DNA of 64,000 nt. Origin: Bedellia somnulentella (Eukaryota > Arthropoda > Insecta > Lepidoptera > Bedelliidae). The DNA is taken from NCBI GenBank assembly GCA_963576735.1, contig OY755172.1:2542001-2606000 (forward strand), read 5' to 3'. The number at the start of each line of letters is the position of its first letter. The stretch's first letter is position 1. The translations under genes were made by a program, and so were the position numbers. Below, piece after piece: positions 21,101 to 36,100 of the stretch. The notes beneath the pieces were generated by a model. The model ran no database searches. It was not told where the DNA came from and worked only from the letters and a program-made list of their open reading frames with translations.

Positions 21101-24100
21101 ATCATCAATGCTATACAATAGGATTAATAGAGAGCTAAACATTTATGATAAATTATATTATGAATCCAAAGTGACTATAACTAAATGGCTTAAACTAAAA
21201 ACTTATAATGAAACAGAGGCTATACTAGAAATAATAACTTAAATATGAATACTTTATGAATATATAACACACGCACGCGCACACACACGCACGCGCACAC
21301 ACACACACACACACACGCCCACACACACGCACATACACGCCCACACACACGCACATACACATGAACACACATGCATACACTCAAACACACACATACACAC
21401 ACACACACTTACAATCGTTTGTTACCTACCTTTATATAATATAATAATAGTAGCTTTCTGTATTAACTAACCTAGGCATAAGGAAGATAAAATAATTTAA
21501 TTTAATTTTAGTTTTGATTGTGATTTTGATTTTAATTTTAATTTAAGTTATGTAATGATTTTTCATTTTAATTATTTTCTTTCTTTCATGTATTCTATTG
21601 AAGAGCGGGGTTTTCTAACACAGGCTTTAAGCTTAAAAGAAGACCCCAACCAATTGTTTACAAATACTTGTTTTTATCAAATAAAGAAATTTTGAATTTT
21701 GAATTTTTGAATTTTGAATGTGCTTATCTTCTCTAGTGTAAAGTTCAAAGTGACATCTAAAAATAACATCTGAAATATTGACGGTGTAAAACTGTAAATA
21801 GTGCATACAAAAGTTATGTGGAATAAGTGAAATTTAAATGCTAAGCAATGTGCTGATACAAAAAGCTTTCAAATAATACGACATTTTAATTATACAAATC
21901 AGTATATACTTCGAGAGTAAACATCGAAATAATTTACATAACAGGAACAAAAAATACATAGGTATCAATCTATCATTCATTCATTCAGAACGACCGAATG
22001 GGTCTTCAAATAACTAATCGATTAGAAATATAAGTTGACAAATTAAAGTAAGTTTCATGCAATCCCATTGACCCACGGCAACACATAAGCCCATAAAAAA
22101 TATGGTAAAATAAGTCTAAACCCTTAGTGCGAACTACAGAGTGCTCTCTAACTGCGAACCAATTCTGTGTCGCTGATCCACGCCATGTCGTCTTCCACGC
22201 TTGAAGATATACGCTGCGTTAGGATAAACAATATTACATTTAGAGCCAATTTTTTTAAAAAAACAGTGAAAGATCGATAGAAGTTAACATTTAAAAGTGT
22301 AACAAATAGGTGAATAAAAATATTTAAAAAAAATATACAAATTTAAAAAGCCACCTCATCAAGAGTTAAAAGACTCAGTCAAACCCAAAAAAGCGAGGAA
22401 ACACCCAGGTTTCTTTCCTCCTCATATTCTGAGTATGATGAGGACTCCGTATCTCACCGCGCAATTAAACAAGGTATTTTAAAAACACCAAATAAAATTT
22501 AAAAAAAACACTTACATCAAGAATCCCCCCGCCAGGTTCGGAAGCGTACCCCTCAAAGTGCCTCTGATCCTCCTCATATTCTGAGGATGATGAAGACTCC
22601 GCATCCTCATCACGCGCCGTCCTCACCGCGCACACCATGGATGCCAGGTCCGTGAACGTGTAGCTAAGGAAACGATTATTGGTATAGAGAACTTAACTAA
22701 ATAGTGCGGAAACCAATTATTACTAATCGCATTCCACCAAAACATAATTGTCGAAATAAATTGTCCCTACGCCCTGATTGGTTAATTCAATGTTTTGTCT
22801 TTTGTTGGTGTACATTTGCTTCGCTTACATCAGTTGCAACTGTATTTTTGTGACTATCTTTGTTTCTTCCTTATAAAGTGAAGTTCTTTGTGATTATTGG
22901 TCAGTTGATGGGAGTAATTCGATTGGTTCAGTTTTTTATGATGATCACAATAATCACTTATTGGGTCATTGACGTGTGTTAATGTGTGTGCACCTAAATC
23001 ACAATGCGAGGCTGATCAACGTGAGCTCAGGTTTGTAGTCATCATCATTAGCCAATAGACATCCACTGCTGAACTTAGGCCTGCACAACGACCGTTCATG
23101 AGCTGCCCTCATTTATCGGCTTGACGCAACTTTCACCAATTCCATGATCCAATATGTGAAGCTTATCCACACTGAATCGTCTGATATGTTGCCGTTCAGC
23201 TTGGCAAGTTGATTAAGACTTAGGGGTTTAAGACTTGTGACTAAGTGAGTTGGGCGATTTCGAGATGAATTATCCTTTGTTTTACTAACCAACTCAACTT
23301 TTCTGAACTCAATTTGTAATTCGGAATGCCAAGTTTTACAAAAGAGGCTGACGAATTTCTAATTCCTTAGCTCTGGCTATCCCTTCTAGGGATTTACAGC
23401 CGTAAGTATATGTATGTATTTATGTATGTTTGTATAAAGCTAAGATGACTGTTATTTTATCAAAAAACTGTAGCAGTGTTTGACCTTCAATTTTATTTCA
23501 AAAACGTTCGTTTCTGCAGTTTATTAATAAAACATCGAAAATCATAGGTTTGTTTAGTATAACATCGTAGTAATTTCATTTCAGATCACAAACTTATGTT
23601 TTTGTTTGCAATCAGCAACATTTTTTATTAAATATTTCGTTACATTTGCATGTCGATGCGTGATTTTGTCAATCGATGACGTCATTAAGAACAAAAGTTA
23701 TGCAATCTTTAAAAAATCATAACTTTACAATTACTCATTTTAAATGAAAAATATTCAAATTGGTCTTTTATTTTTGTGCTTGCTACCGAATAATAATATT
23801 AAATTAATGCAAAAAAAACTTAGCATACCGAATTTTGCAGCTCTGTCTACCCCATTTTGGGACTTCTAGCCATGAAAATATGCAAATACTTACTCGGTGA
23901 GTGTCGGCTGATCGGGTCTCTTGTGTGAAGTATGTCTGGAAGCATCGCTTACTCCACCACCGCCTCCGCGGCGTTGGCCTGAAATAATATTGGCAGTCAG
24001 TTTATACGAGATGTCGATGATATAATAATAATTTAAATAATTTAATAATAATAATTTATTTATTTATTCAGACAACAATGGATCCATTTGTATTAGCAAC

Positions 24101-27100
24101 ACTTCAGAGCTATATTAGTATTAAAAATTAAAATGAAATTAAATTAACAATTACATCAAATTAAAATAAATTACGATTTAGATCAAATTAAAATTAAATT
24201 AAATCAAACCTTAATTAAACATAAATTCAGTTTCGATAAATTTGCCCCTCATTCCCCTAACTAATATATTGGAGAGATGACGAAAGATATAAGAGGACAA
24301 AGTGAATAATTTTCTCGTATAGATGCACCCTTAAAGGTTAAATATAGTTAAGATATGGATTCTTTGAAAGATATGGACATAAAGCCAATTCAAGTTATAT
24401 CTATAATTAGTAAGATATATTTTATTTGACAAATATTATAAAACTAGATAATATAATAAGACATACTAACTACTAGCACAATATAAAACATTCACACTGC
24501 ATGTTTATTTGGAAAACAGAGCACATGCAAAAGGGTGGCAGTGGCACTAACATCACTTATGCATGTCAAGTGACATTATTGTCACCAGTTTTTTTTAGAC
24601 CTTATGTTTTATAGACAGTGCAGTTTCTACAATTTAGCGAAGTGGGTTTCTTCACGATGTTTTCGCTCACCGTTAAATACCATGATAAACTAACCACACA
24701 AATTATAAGTTTGAATGGTTTTGTTCATGAAAACCTCATGTGGGGATTATTACTAATATGACCGTCGCTCGTCGTCGTCTGGGGCGTATAACCGAGGTCG
24801 CGGGTTCGATTCCCGCCTGTGTCGAAATTTTTCCTACCTTTATTTATTCTTTAATTATCACACAAATAAGTTTAAAAACTATACTATAAACTACACACCT
24901 TCAAAATAGGCGACCCCGTGTCTGTAGCCAACTTCTCTGATCTCGTCGAAGGACCCGAACTGCAACGTCTTGAACGTATCGATCGGCGGCCGGATGTACT
25001 CGCAGTAGTCCGACGATTTCACTTCCTGAAATGAGGATATTATTATATACAATTTATTCATCTTACTCATACAGTAACAGAACACCTTATTGCCACATTT
25101 TATCCTCTAAGAAAAGGCATAGATTATTGCTCCTAAACATTGACAGCTATCACCTGCTATTCTTATTCACTTTTCCCCAAAATACAAAAAGTAGAATACA
25201 CTGTCACATGACAAAGTATAACAGCAAATAAGTTTGCAATTGTACTAACAAAATGTATGGAACAAGTTTTCTGAAAATAATCGTTTATTATTATATTATT
25301 ATTTTGGCATGACTTTTAGTTCCTCGCCTCTCCCATGGCCGAAAAAGAAAATATAAATTTTAAATGGGAGAGGCGGTACTCCCCGACAAGAGCACAGTCG
25401 GTCGGGGTCAGGGAGTCAAGTTCAAGAACCGACGGACGATCCGAGCCGTATCGAGCAGCACCGCTTTCTGCATCTGTGCTGGAACCGACACGCCACAGAA
25501 ATCCATCCGCCTCAAGTTGGTCGCGAGACTGGTTGGAATTAACCCGTGCGCGGACAAAACAATTGGGATTATTTCTGTCGAAGTCACACCCCACATGTCG
25601 GTGATCTCGTGAGCCAGATCGAGATATTTCCGACGCTTCTCGGTGTCGGCTTTCACGAGACCCTCGTCATGAGGGATAGTGACATCCACTAGAAATACCC
25701 TCGACTGCGACCGATCCCATACCACGATATCAGGCTTATTCGCTAGAATAGTCCTGTCCGTGATAACGGATCGGTCCCAATAGATTTTGGCACGGTCGTT
25801 TTCTAGGATTGGCTCCGGCAGATACTTGTAATACGGCAGCCTCTGTTGCAAGAGTCCGTATTTCAGAGCGAGCTCCTGATGCAGGATTTTGGCTGCTTGG
25901 TTGTGTCTGTGCAAGTACTCAGTGTTAGCAAGAGCCGAACAACCGGAAATAACATGCCTAAGTGACTCTCCGGGACGGCCACATGCTCGACAGATGTCTG
26001 TGGTACCGTCCTTTAGGATGTATTTCCGATAGTTCCGCGTCTTGATAACCTGGTCTTGTATTGCACAGACAAAACCTTCGGTTTCCCCAAAGAGGTCCCC
26101 GAAACGCAGCCAATGCAGGGAGGCTTTACGGTCCACGAAAGGTTCGTGAAGTACCTTGTAAAACCTCCCGTGCAGCTCCTTCTCTTTCCATACGGACTCC
26201 CGATCAGAGGTGCTAAGTACCTCCGGGGTTCGCCAATCCTGTGAGGCCAACGATAAGGGAGTCAGTCCTTTATCACTAGCGACCACCTCTCCCCGAATAC
26301 TATCATCCGTCATCGTCAAAAAATAGTTTCTGAGGTTGCATACCTCGCGGTTGTGCATGGTTTTGGCACTCAAGAGGCCTCGACCACCACACTTCCGCGG
26401 GATATACAATCTCATAACCGACGATCGCGGATGATGCATTCGATGAGAGGTCATCGTCGTGCGGACTCGTCTGTCCAGAGCGTCTAGTTCGGACTGAGTC
26501 CATCTGAGCACGCCAAACGTGTACATCAGTACAGGCATGACCCAGGAGTTAATGGCTCGGATCTTATTAACGCCTGACAAGTAGCTATTAAGCACACTTT
26601 TCAGGCGTTCATAAAACTCCTCGCAAACACCCTGTTTCACGTCTGCCACCTTCACACCGATGGTTTGTGACATGCCCAGATACCGGTATGTTTCAGCCTC
26701 GGAGAGTGCCCTCAAATGATTGGTGCCGACATCGACACCATCAGAGTGCACGACATGCCCCTTCTCGACATGAATGACCGCACACTTATCGACCCCGAGC
26801 TCCATCTTGACGGAACCACTGAAATCGTTAGTGATCGTCAGTAGCTCCGCCAATCTGTCAGCCGTGGGGGCGTAAAGCTTCAGGTCATCCATGTAAAGGA
26901 GATGAGGCAAGCGTGGTCCGCCTCTCCGAAACTGAAAGCCTGTCCCTGAATTCTCCAAGAGTGTACTTAGAGGATTCAGGGCCAAACAAAACCAAACTGG
27001 ACTCAGGCAATCGCCCTGGAAAATCCCTCGCCTTATATCAATTTGGTCATCCGAATCCGTCATCCGCTGACCGTCTACACTCAGGATCGTTCTCCAGCAC

Positions 27101-30100
27101 CCCATACATTGCCCGAGGAAGTGTCGAACTGCACTATCAATTTTGTACAGCTCGAGGACCCTCATGAGCCATGTATGAGGTACCGAATCGAACGCCTTCC
27201 TGTAGTCTATCCAGCCAGCGGAGAAGTTCCGACGGTTGCGTTTGACCAGTTGGCCTACGACCGCGTCGATGAGGAGCAGCTCCTTGCTACCGCGACTACC
27301 GCCCCTACATCCGTTCTGAGCTCCAGATATCACATTGTTATCAACAATGTGTTGAGTAATCTTGGAGCTCAGAACGGATGTCAAGGTCTTGTAAATTGTA
27401 CAAAGACAAGTAATGGGGCGGTATTGTGATGGATCCGCGGTAGCATCGCTCTTTGGAGCTAAATGAGTGACCCCAGTAGTTAAGAAGTTCGGGAGCGTCC
27501 CACTCTCGAGGGCGCTTTGGAACTGACGGGCGAGAGTAGCGTGACAGCGCGTGAACCCCTTCAACCAGTAATGGTGCAATCCGTCCGGCCCCGGACTTTT
27601 CCAGTTCGGAGCCTTACGGATCGCAGCCACCACATCCTCCTCGGATATGTTGACGGGGTTCATGGGCGCTATGGGCTCGCACGCTCCCTCGACCGCCTCG
27701 AACCATCGGCCCTCTTCGTGATCAACAGGCAGCGACCAAAGCCCACGCCAAAAGGCTACTACATCGGCTTTTTCCGGTCGCTGACCTGTCGTAACCACGT
27801 CGGGACGCTCCAAAGTTCTGTAGAACTTCTTCTGGTCACTCATGAAGAGACGATTCTGTTGGTACCTCTTTACCCTTTCAGAATATCGCCTAATTCGCTT
27901 ACCCCAAGCAGCGATCTTCTGCTTCAGATCATCGATGCGCTCCACCAGTCTACAGGCAAACTCCGGTGAGTTGTCAAAGACATTCTCACCAGGGAATGCC
28001 TCCCTGACGAAGCGCACCACCCTCGGCCTATTGTTGCCTGATCTGAAGCTGGTCAGTTTGCCGATGAGGACCCTGGCCCTTGTGATACGGCCTTCAATCC
28101 GCCTCATCCAGGCTGGTCTAGTTCTAGTCCTGGGACTAGTACTGCCAGCCTGGCGGGAGCCACCAGCTCTTGTTGGCGGCATCCTGACGCCGACAAATTG
28201 ACAAACTGTCATTGCGGCGCCAAAGAGAATTGAATCCGTATCCCAAAGGTCCATACTGCTCTCTAAAAATGAGGGCAGCATGTTATTGACGGCCTCAACG
28301 ACATCCCGAACCTTGATGCTGAGAGGAACTCGGGGCAGCCTTGGCCTCCTTTCGAGAGGCACTTGGCGATATTCCAGGATCGTCTCTTCGAGTGCGCTCC
28401 TCACCATATCCAAATCCAGGGAGACTGTTCCCCAATCGCTTTCCGCACCACCCACATCCGGCAGGTTAGCAATTGGCTCCCTCCGTACTTCCCGTTCAGG
28501 GACTGGAGGGAGAACCTGCAAAGGTGGCTCTTCGTCTAGCGGGGGAACAGCCTCGCGTCGCAATTGTTCGAGTTCGGTAATGCTAAAAAGTTCTGAGCGC
28601 TGTATATACCGAACTCGGTCCGCGAGGTTTTGTTCTGTGACGGTCAAATTGGGCTCCAGCCGCAGAAATTCGCGGTACATTGCTGCCCGATAACCCGTCC
28701 GCCCAGTTCTTGATCCTGAGGCCCTAAGGTAGGCCCGCATGGCATTTCTATTCATATCAACCGTCCATGCCATGCGGCGCCTAGCTCCACCAGCGGCGGG
28801 CACCGACTGCTGGGACTGAGTTGCCCCAGTCCCAACCGATGCCAAGCCATCTGGTGGCTGAGGTGGTCGCGCAGACCGGCCAGGTGATCGGGCCGGTCCG
28901 CGGCGGCTGGGGGACCGCATGCTGCCACGTCCAGCCCCAGCTCCAGACGCGCCCCAGCGATAGCCCCTGGGGAGCGGCCCTATGCGCTCATCGTTTATAT
29001 CGTCTTGCATTTTACGATGAGCGAAGATTCACCCGGGGTTTCGCTCACTTGCCCCGGGGAGACCGTTATTACTCTTTTTTGCGCTGAGACCAGTTTGTAG
29101 ACACGGTCAACACCTACCAACTCAAGCGCTGACTATTTGCATTGCTGGAATGGCAAGCTGGTAAACATGTCATCATGCCATTCCAACAAAGGGCGGTGGG
29201 GTCGTCACATCCCTACGCCATTTATTATTATTATTATTATTATTATAACTCAGTCACATACATTTCCTAAATATGTATCACAACAAAAAAAGAACAAAGT
29301 CGATAAAAATATACATTAAAATATAACCGTGCTCAATATTTCACGTCTGGAGTCGAGTAGGGTGACTAATTTTAAATCCTATAGGCTGTGTAGAAAGTTC
29401 TGCTAGGAGAGATTTGTTGGTCTGAGGAAATATTGTCCCGGCGCTTCATGGCTGCACATCAGTAGTTATAGCCTCTGCATCTCACTCGCACAGCCCATAT
29501 ATGTCCCCACCAAGGGGCTCGAGCCTATATAGGGTGACTTGGCCATATTCCACCATGCTGGCCAATTGCGGGTTGGCAGACTAACGACAACTACGTTTAA
29601 CGTTCCCTGCGAAGCACGGAATCATCTTAATTTTCGGATAATCAGGTGATTCAAGCCTGCAATATCGTTCCAAATTCGGTTTGATCTTACAAATTAAATT
29701 TGTGAATTTACCCACCGGGGATCGAACCCGAGATACCCGTAATTGAAGCCAAGCGTTTGACCGCGAGACCACGGAGGAAGACTCTGCATACTATTTTATA
29801 AAATACTAACATTTTTACTTACATTTTAAGAGCCTTGTTTAATACATACATACATACTTATACTCACGGCTATATTTCCCTAGAAGGGGTAGCCAGAGCT
29901 AAGGAATTATAAATTCCTCAGCCACTTTTGGAAGTTGAGTGGGGAAAAGATGGTAAGAATAAAGGTTTTTGGTGATAGGTCTCCAACCGCATCGCCCAAA
30001 AATCCAATAAAAAGCCCCAATACCCTTAGTGGCCTCTTACGACACCCGTGGGAAGGAAGGGGTAGTGATATTCTTAGCCGGCACTATACGGCATAACGAC

Positions 30101-33100
30101 CTTGTTTAATATTATGTACCTCGAGCTGTCGATTGCACGAGACGTACGCCAGTCTACTTTGTATATCCGGGAGGTTAGGAACTTTAACCGGCGTTGTGAA
30201 CGGGTTCCATCTGGGAAATAAATAAGATGTTATTTAATGAAAAAATATTACTACATTTTCACAACTACAACGGCGTTGTCATTAATCGAAGAAGAATTTT
30301 TGGACTTGAGGAAGAACATGGTGAATCCGTTAATTAATTTTATATAGTGCTAGGGAAATTACTCTTTGATAGCTCATCACGTCAGCGAGTGGATCTCAGT
30401 AAAACCCGAAGGAAATAGGAATTAGTCTGAGATATCCGTTAGCGCATATATTCATTATATTGTGTACATCCGCTGTTCTGCGACAGTTTTTTCTTACACT
30501 CCGCCATCTTTAATGAGTTCATGAAACGTTATCAAAATTACATACATACATACATATACTCACGGGTATAAATCCCTAGAAGGGGTAGCCAGAGCTTCGG
30601 AATTATAAATTCCTCAGCCACTTTTGGAAGTTGCGTGGGGAAAAGTTGGTGAAATAAAGGTTGTTGGTGATGGGACTCCAACCGCATCGCCCAAAAATCC
30701 CTCAAAAGCCCCAATACCATCAGTCGCCTCGTACGTACACCCACCGGAAGAAAAGGAGTAGTGCTATTCTAAACCACTACACAACTATCATCATATTTAG
30801 TTCAAAATTACTATCTAAAATAATACTAGACTATCAATATTCAACTCACCGTTTCCAAAGCAGCCACCATCCGGACAAGTCATCGCCGTAATTGGTCAAG
30901 TCCGTGTCGTCCTGCGAGCCCACGTCGATGGCGAGTATGTGTTTCGCTCCAAACGAACGCATCACGTCAGCTGAAAGTAGTTTTTATAAGCTTGTAATAA
31001 GATTCAGATTAATTTGCATTGTCATAGCTAAATGTCTATAATTTTGAGGTACTGAGTAGGAAAACTGATTTTAGAGTTAATATTGATGACATAACATTAG
31101 ACATGTGAATTATCAATAGCTTCGAAACTGAATATTTATATTTCTGGAAGTAGGGAGGGTAAAATTTAGAAGCTAATGGGATTGCAACCACATTTTGCAG
31201 CAATCTCTTCAAAAGTTCAAGGGTCCCTTAGTCGCCTTATACCGCCCATGAGATGTGGAAGAAAGAAACTATTTTTGATGTCATGATCTGAATTTAATAC
31301 ATCCAATAAAACTTACCCGGTACATTATTAGTATAACAACCATCGAGAAGCAAATGGCCATCAGTGGTATCGCAAATCGGTGGAAATATACCAGCGACAC
31401 TCATCGAAGCACGGCAGTACCGCCATAACATACCTGTGCGAGGGAGACGATAAAACACGCTGCTATTAGAACGAGACAGATATACGTTTGTCTGTCTGCC
31501 TTCTGACTTTCACAGCGGTTTGGCAGTTTTATCGAATCCCGACATTTGCTTTCGGGGCTTTACTTACCATTAAATTTGTGAGTGTAAATCTGTTTCAATT
31601 GAAAAGGTGCAATAGTAAGATGCATGTGTTGTGAGTATTAGATAGATTCAATTGAAAATACTAGCCCGAAGAGATGCTGCAAGCAAGACCGATAGAATCA
31701 TTTCAAAACGTTATCATTCATTGAAGTTGCAATGTAAATGCATTACATATCATGACTGACTTATATACAACAAAAAACATATTTACACTCAACAACGTAT
31801 CGTCGAAGCGTCCAGCGATGCTATTGGCTAAATGGTGACGCACACACGCGACGGCGCGTTGTGATTGGTTTACCTGGTAGGTTGTTGACGTAACCGCCGT
31901 CCAATAGGAGGTGGCCGTCTACGGGGTCGCAAAGAGGCGGCATATAACCGCTCAGAGACATCGACGCGCGAATGTAACGCCATAGAGAACCTGCGGCGCG
32001 ATATTGCAACTATAAGATCTTCAACTAACTTATGTCACCCTGGTACTAGGGCCTATAGTCCCTATATAGGACTAGGAGCGATAGCTTCGACAATAAGATT
32101 TTCAACTAACTTATTTCACCCTGGCACTAGGGCCTATAGTCCCTATATAGGACTAGGAGCGATAGCTTCGATAATAAGACCTTCAACTAACTCATGTCAC
32201 CCTGGTACCAGGTACAACACAATCCATGGAAAGGAAATAATCGCGAGAAAATTGCTTTACATAGCGGTAAACTAGGACCATCGAATTGAAAGAAATGTTT
32301 TAAGTAATTTATTGTTTGGAATTTGAAAAATAATATAATAAAATGACTATTTAAATAAAATACATGCATAGTAAGCGCACAAATAACCATAACCAAGATT
32401 TTAATGAAAAGATTATGGATCCCTCTCCAAATAAAATAGGTGTAATTTAATGAATATGAAACATAAAGAAACTGTTTGACTTACACTGAAAGATGTAAAC
32501 TAGAGCCTGGGATTGGAAAATGATATGATTATCTATTTTAACTCTAGTCACGAGACATTTTTCTAATCATTTATATCTAAATCTAAAATTTAATATCCAG
32601 CAAATTTTATTGTAACACTAAAATAAAAATATTATGTATCGCCATTATTGTACGACGAACTGAATTTAAAAAAGGTAACTGTTAACAGAAATATTTGACA
32701 AAAATAACACGACTGAACAATAGGCTATTTGACTGTTATAAGATTATACATTTCTTTTATTTCATCAGTCTTAATATTTTTTCTTAGAGCGATTGGTAAT
32801 AATGCGAGATAAAAATATTGCATTATTTAACCAAAATCCGTCTTCTAAAATAGGTTTTTTTGATGCAACTGTCACGTGACTATAAAAGATCGTAATTGGC
32901 TATTTCTATAATGACGTAAATTGCGCACAGACTGTGTATCGCTTCGCTTATTGGTGTATAATGCGGAATTGACGTCATATGTGCCACAGCCGCCATATTA
33001 CTTAAAGTCCCGTTTTCGCGGTACATTTGAATATTGCATTTTCTTTTTAGATTTTTTAATAAAATAGCTAAAATAAAGACAGAAAAGTATTATATTAGGG

Positions 33101-36100
33101 CTCCTTATAAACAAATAAACACCGTAAGATAGTTTTCAAAACTTTGTCAAATAGCCTATTATTGCTGTATTTAATTTATTTTTATTAGAAAATTAGTTTC
33201 AACTAAAATTTATTATTTTCAGCTACGATAGATTTAGTTTAAACACTAAGTTCATGCAATATCAAAAAAAAGAAAACATGCGCATTTTTGAATGTTTTAT
33301 CATACAAATATTTATCTTCAAAAACTATGTAGTAGATATCCCCATAGTATAAACATTGATACTCCACAATGCGAAACATGCATGTCATGCAATGAAATGA
33401 TAAGAGAAATGACCCAAAATTATGAGTTCTACAATAGAACCACACTCATACTAAGAATTGCTAATAAATGATGAAAGATTTACGATGATGATGATCAAGA
33501 AATTTGAAACGGATAGAAAATGATTTGTGAAATTTAAAACGCCAACCCGACATCCAATCTATTATGCCTTAAAAAGTAATAGAAAAAGTTTGAGCCAAAT
33601 GCAAAAATGCATATTGTTTATAAACCAATCACAAGCGCTTGTCAATAATGTCCATCTTAAGCGAAACCCCAAAAGCAAAATGTCGGATATTCTCCTTGTT
33701 TTATTTCAAACATTAAGTCAGAACGACACACAAACATCTTGATAAAATAATTTCACAATAAAAATACAACACACTTTTACGACATCATCAAATAGCAAAA
33801 TAGAAGGAACCAAAATGAGTGTGGTTATAAAAAAAGGTCACATCAATTTATTTACCAAAAAAAACTAGCAAACATAGAATACCGTGCTAAAAACATGGTT
33901 AGAGGCAGTCTGAATCGAAAACTATTCAGTGTCTACCTTTTATTTATTAGTACTTTTGAGGAGGTCCTAAAACTTGTGTGCTGAATTTAATGGAGGCGTC
34001 AGGATCATAATGGTTTGCGGTGTATATAAATATATTATAGCTCGTCAAAGCAATCGATGGTTTAAATCACATATAAAGCGTTTATAAAAAGCAGCAACAC
34101 TACGCTTTACTACATTCCCCAAAAGATGTTGTCTTTTCAATTTTATTTTTTTTGAATTTGAAAATTTATTAAAAAAATTGTTATCGACAATTTCAAATCT
34201 TATAATAGCAAAAGTCATGGACTCAACTCACTTAGACTAAATTCACATATTTAAAAAAAATATCGCCTCGTTAAGCATCACAAGTTTGTCTTAAAAAATA
34301 AAATAATCACCCATAGTGTAAAAAACTTTTAAATATTCCCACTGTTAAAATGAAATTGATTAGTAATAGCAAGCTTAAATAAATTAAATAAATACTTTGG
34401 TAACTTTATATTTCCTGTCCATGAACTTTTGTGTTGCGGCAAAAGATATACACACAAGAAAATCTAACTTAACTTTTATTAACTTTAAACATATTAGTTT
34501 AGATGTGCAAATGCCAAAACTGTGCAATATGTTATGCAAATATTTCCATTATATTTATCTCATACTTCTGCTGAATTGAATATTAAAATACTTTAGTTCT
34601 GTGTGATTTATAACAATAAACGCACCCACACACTCAAACACACACACAATTTTTGTTAAGTATGTACATTTTTGTATTAAACACACTTTTTTTTGACGTT
34701 CAAAAATATTAGTATTTAACTTAGTTTTGAAAAAAAAAACTTTTTTTTAACTTTTTTTTTTGACTTGATACTCAACACCGTGCAGATTAAGATTTACTTA
34801 GATTTATTTATAGTGGTTAAAAATGTACTACCCATTTAGATATTTTCCAAAGTATTGGACATACACTTATATGGTTTTAAAACATAACTATATCCACATA
34901 AGTAGGAATACCAAATAAATATATTTGTTGCTAGTTTGAGCTTATCCAAATGGGTAAGCTAATTACTTTTCTGTACTATATTTTTTTTTTGAAACGAAAT
35001 ATCTATGAATTTGTATATTATTATTTAAATTCGATATGCTATTGAAAAACTACTCATACATTTTATAATATTTTCATCATATCAACACATGATTCTCTAT
35101 GAACTTCATAATATTTCTTCTAAAATAAAACTTACCATGCCTATGCACCCTCATACAACTTGAGGTAATGTCAGTAGTGACAGTAAAGTATGGGATCCAT
35201 AGATCTTCGATATGCACTTCTCCGAACGTGGATCGAATTGTCGTGTTAAAGTGTTTGCCCGAAAACATAGATGTCGCTGGATACGTGAGGTCCAGGACTT
35301 GCTTGCCCCAGTTTGTCATTTTCTGGAAATAGTGAAGTGTTTTTTAAAGGTAGTGATAAAATATACTAAACTATAGTGTATCGACATATTACCTCTTGCC
35401 CCCGGTTGTTCTATTAGTCATGTGGTTTAATTAAAGCCTTCTCCCTTCAGTTTTTCCTAACTTGTATAAAAGATGATTTTACAATGGGCCTCATTAGAAG
35501 GCACTCAAGTCACCCAAAGAGCAATGGAGAGGGCTATGTTAGAAGTTTCACTACGCGATCGAATCCGCAACGAGGAGATCCGTAGAAGAACCGGGTCACT
35601 GACATAGCCCGAAGAGTTGCTAAACTCAAGTGGCAATGGGCTGGGCATAACCCACAAGGAGGACCCAAGATTTGGTGAAAATCGCGAGAAGCCAATGGAT
35701 GAGGGCAGCACAGGACCGGTCGTTGTAGAAATCTTTACGGGAAGCCTATGTCCAGCAGTGGACGTCTATAGGCTGGATGATGATGATGATGATGATAAAA
35801 GCTGGCCAGTATTACGAATTAAAGCAAAATGCTCCATTGCATTTTTCTACACTAACTATTTTCCTGGCATTTTTTCCTGCTGCAGCCTGTGGTATGAATT
35901 CATACTGTGACGGTAAATCTTTATCACATTGATATCCTATCCAGTCAAATTAGGGTACCAAGCGGCAGGCAAAAATTACAAAAGATGAATTAACATTCCA
36001 TAATCAAGTTATGACATTTTGTAATAATGTAATATTTCCCATCCTAGACATAAAGACAAAACTCAAAATATTCATGCGCTACTATACTAACCATAGACCA

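Larger units (their letters stand above)
16480..21720 (+). mobile_element. Two-ORF non-LTR retrotransposon (CR1/L2-like), apparently intact
   Basis: ORF1 16718-17863 with a PHD-like finger, ORF2 18258-21242 with endonuclease and reverse transcriptase, and a 3' end of AATAAAG followed by short repeats of TTTTGAATT rather than poly(A). That 3' end and a PHD finger in ORF1 suggest the CR1/L2 side of the LINE tree (inference). Inserted in antisense orientation in the last sws intron. The 5' boundary is approximate. A CA/CG-rich microsatellite (21265-21410) lies in its 3' UTR. Confidence 0.85.

Noticed and set aside
21220..21408. Cys/Val-repeat ORF
   Set aside because: Translation of the CA/CG microsatellite.
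26056..28693. + strand ORFs across the Dong element
   Set aside because: Antisense shadows of the 1200-codon ORF.
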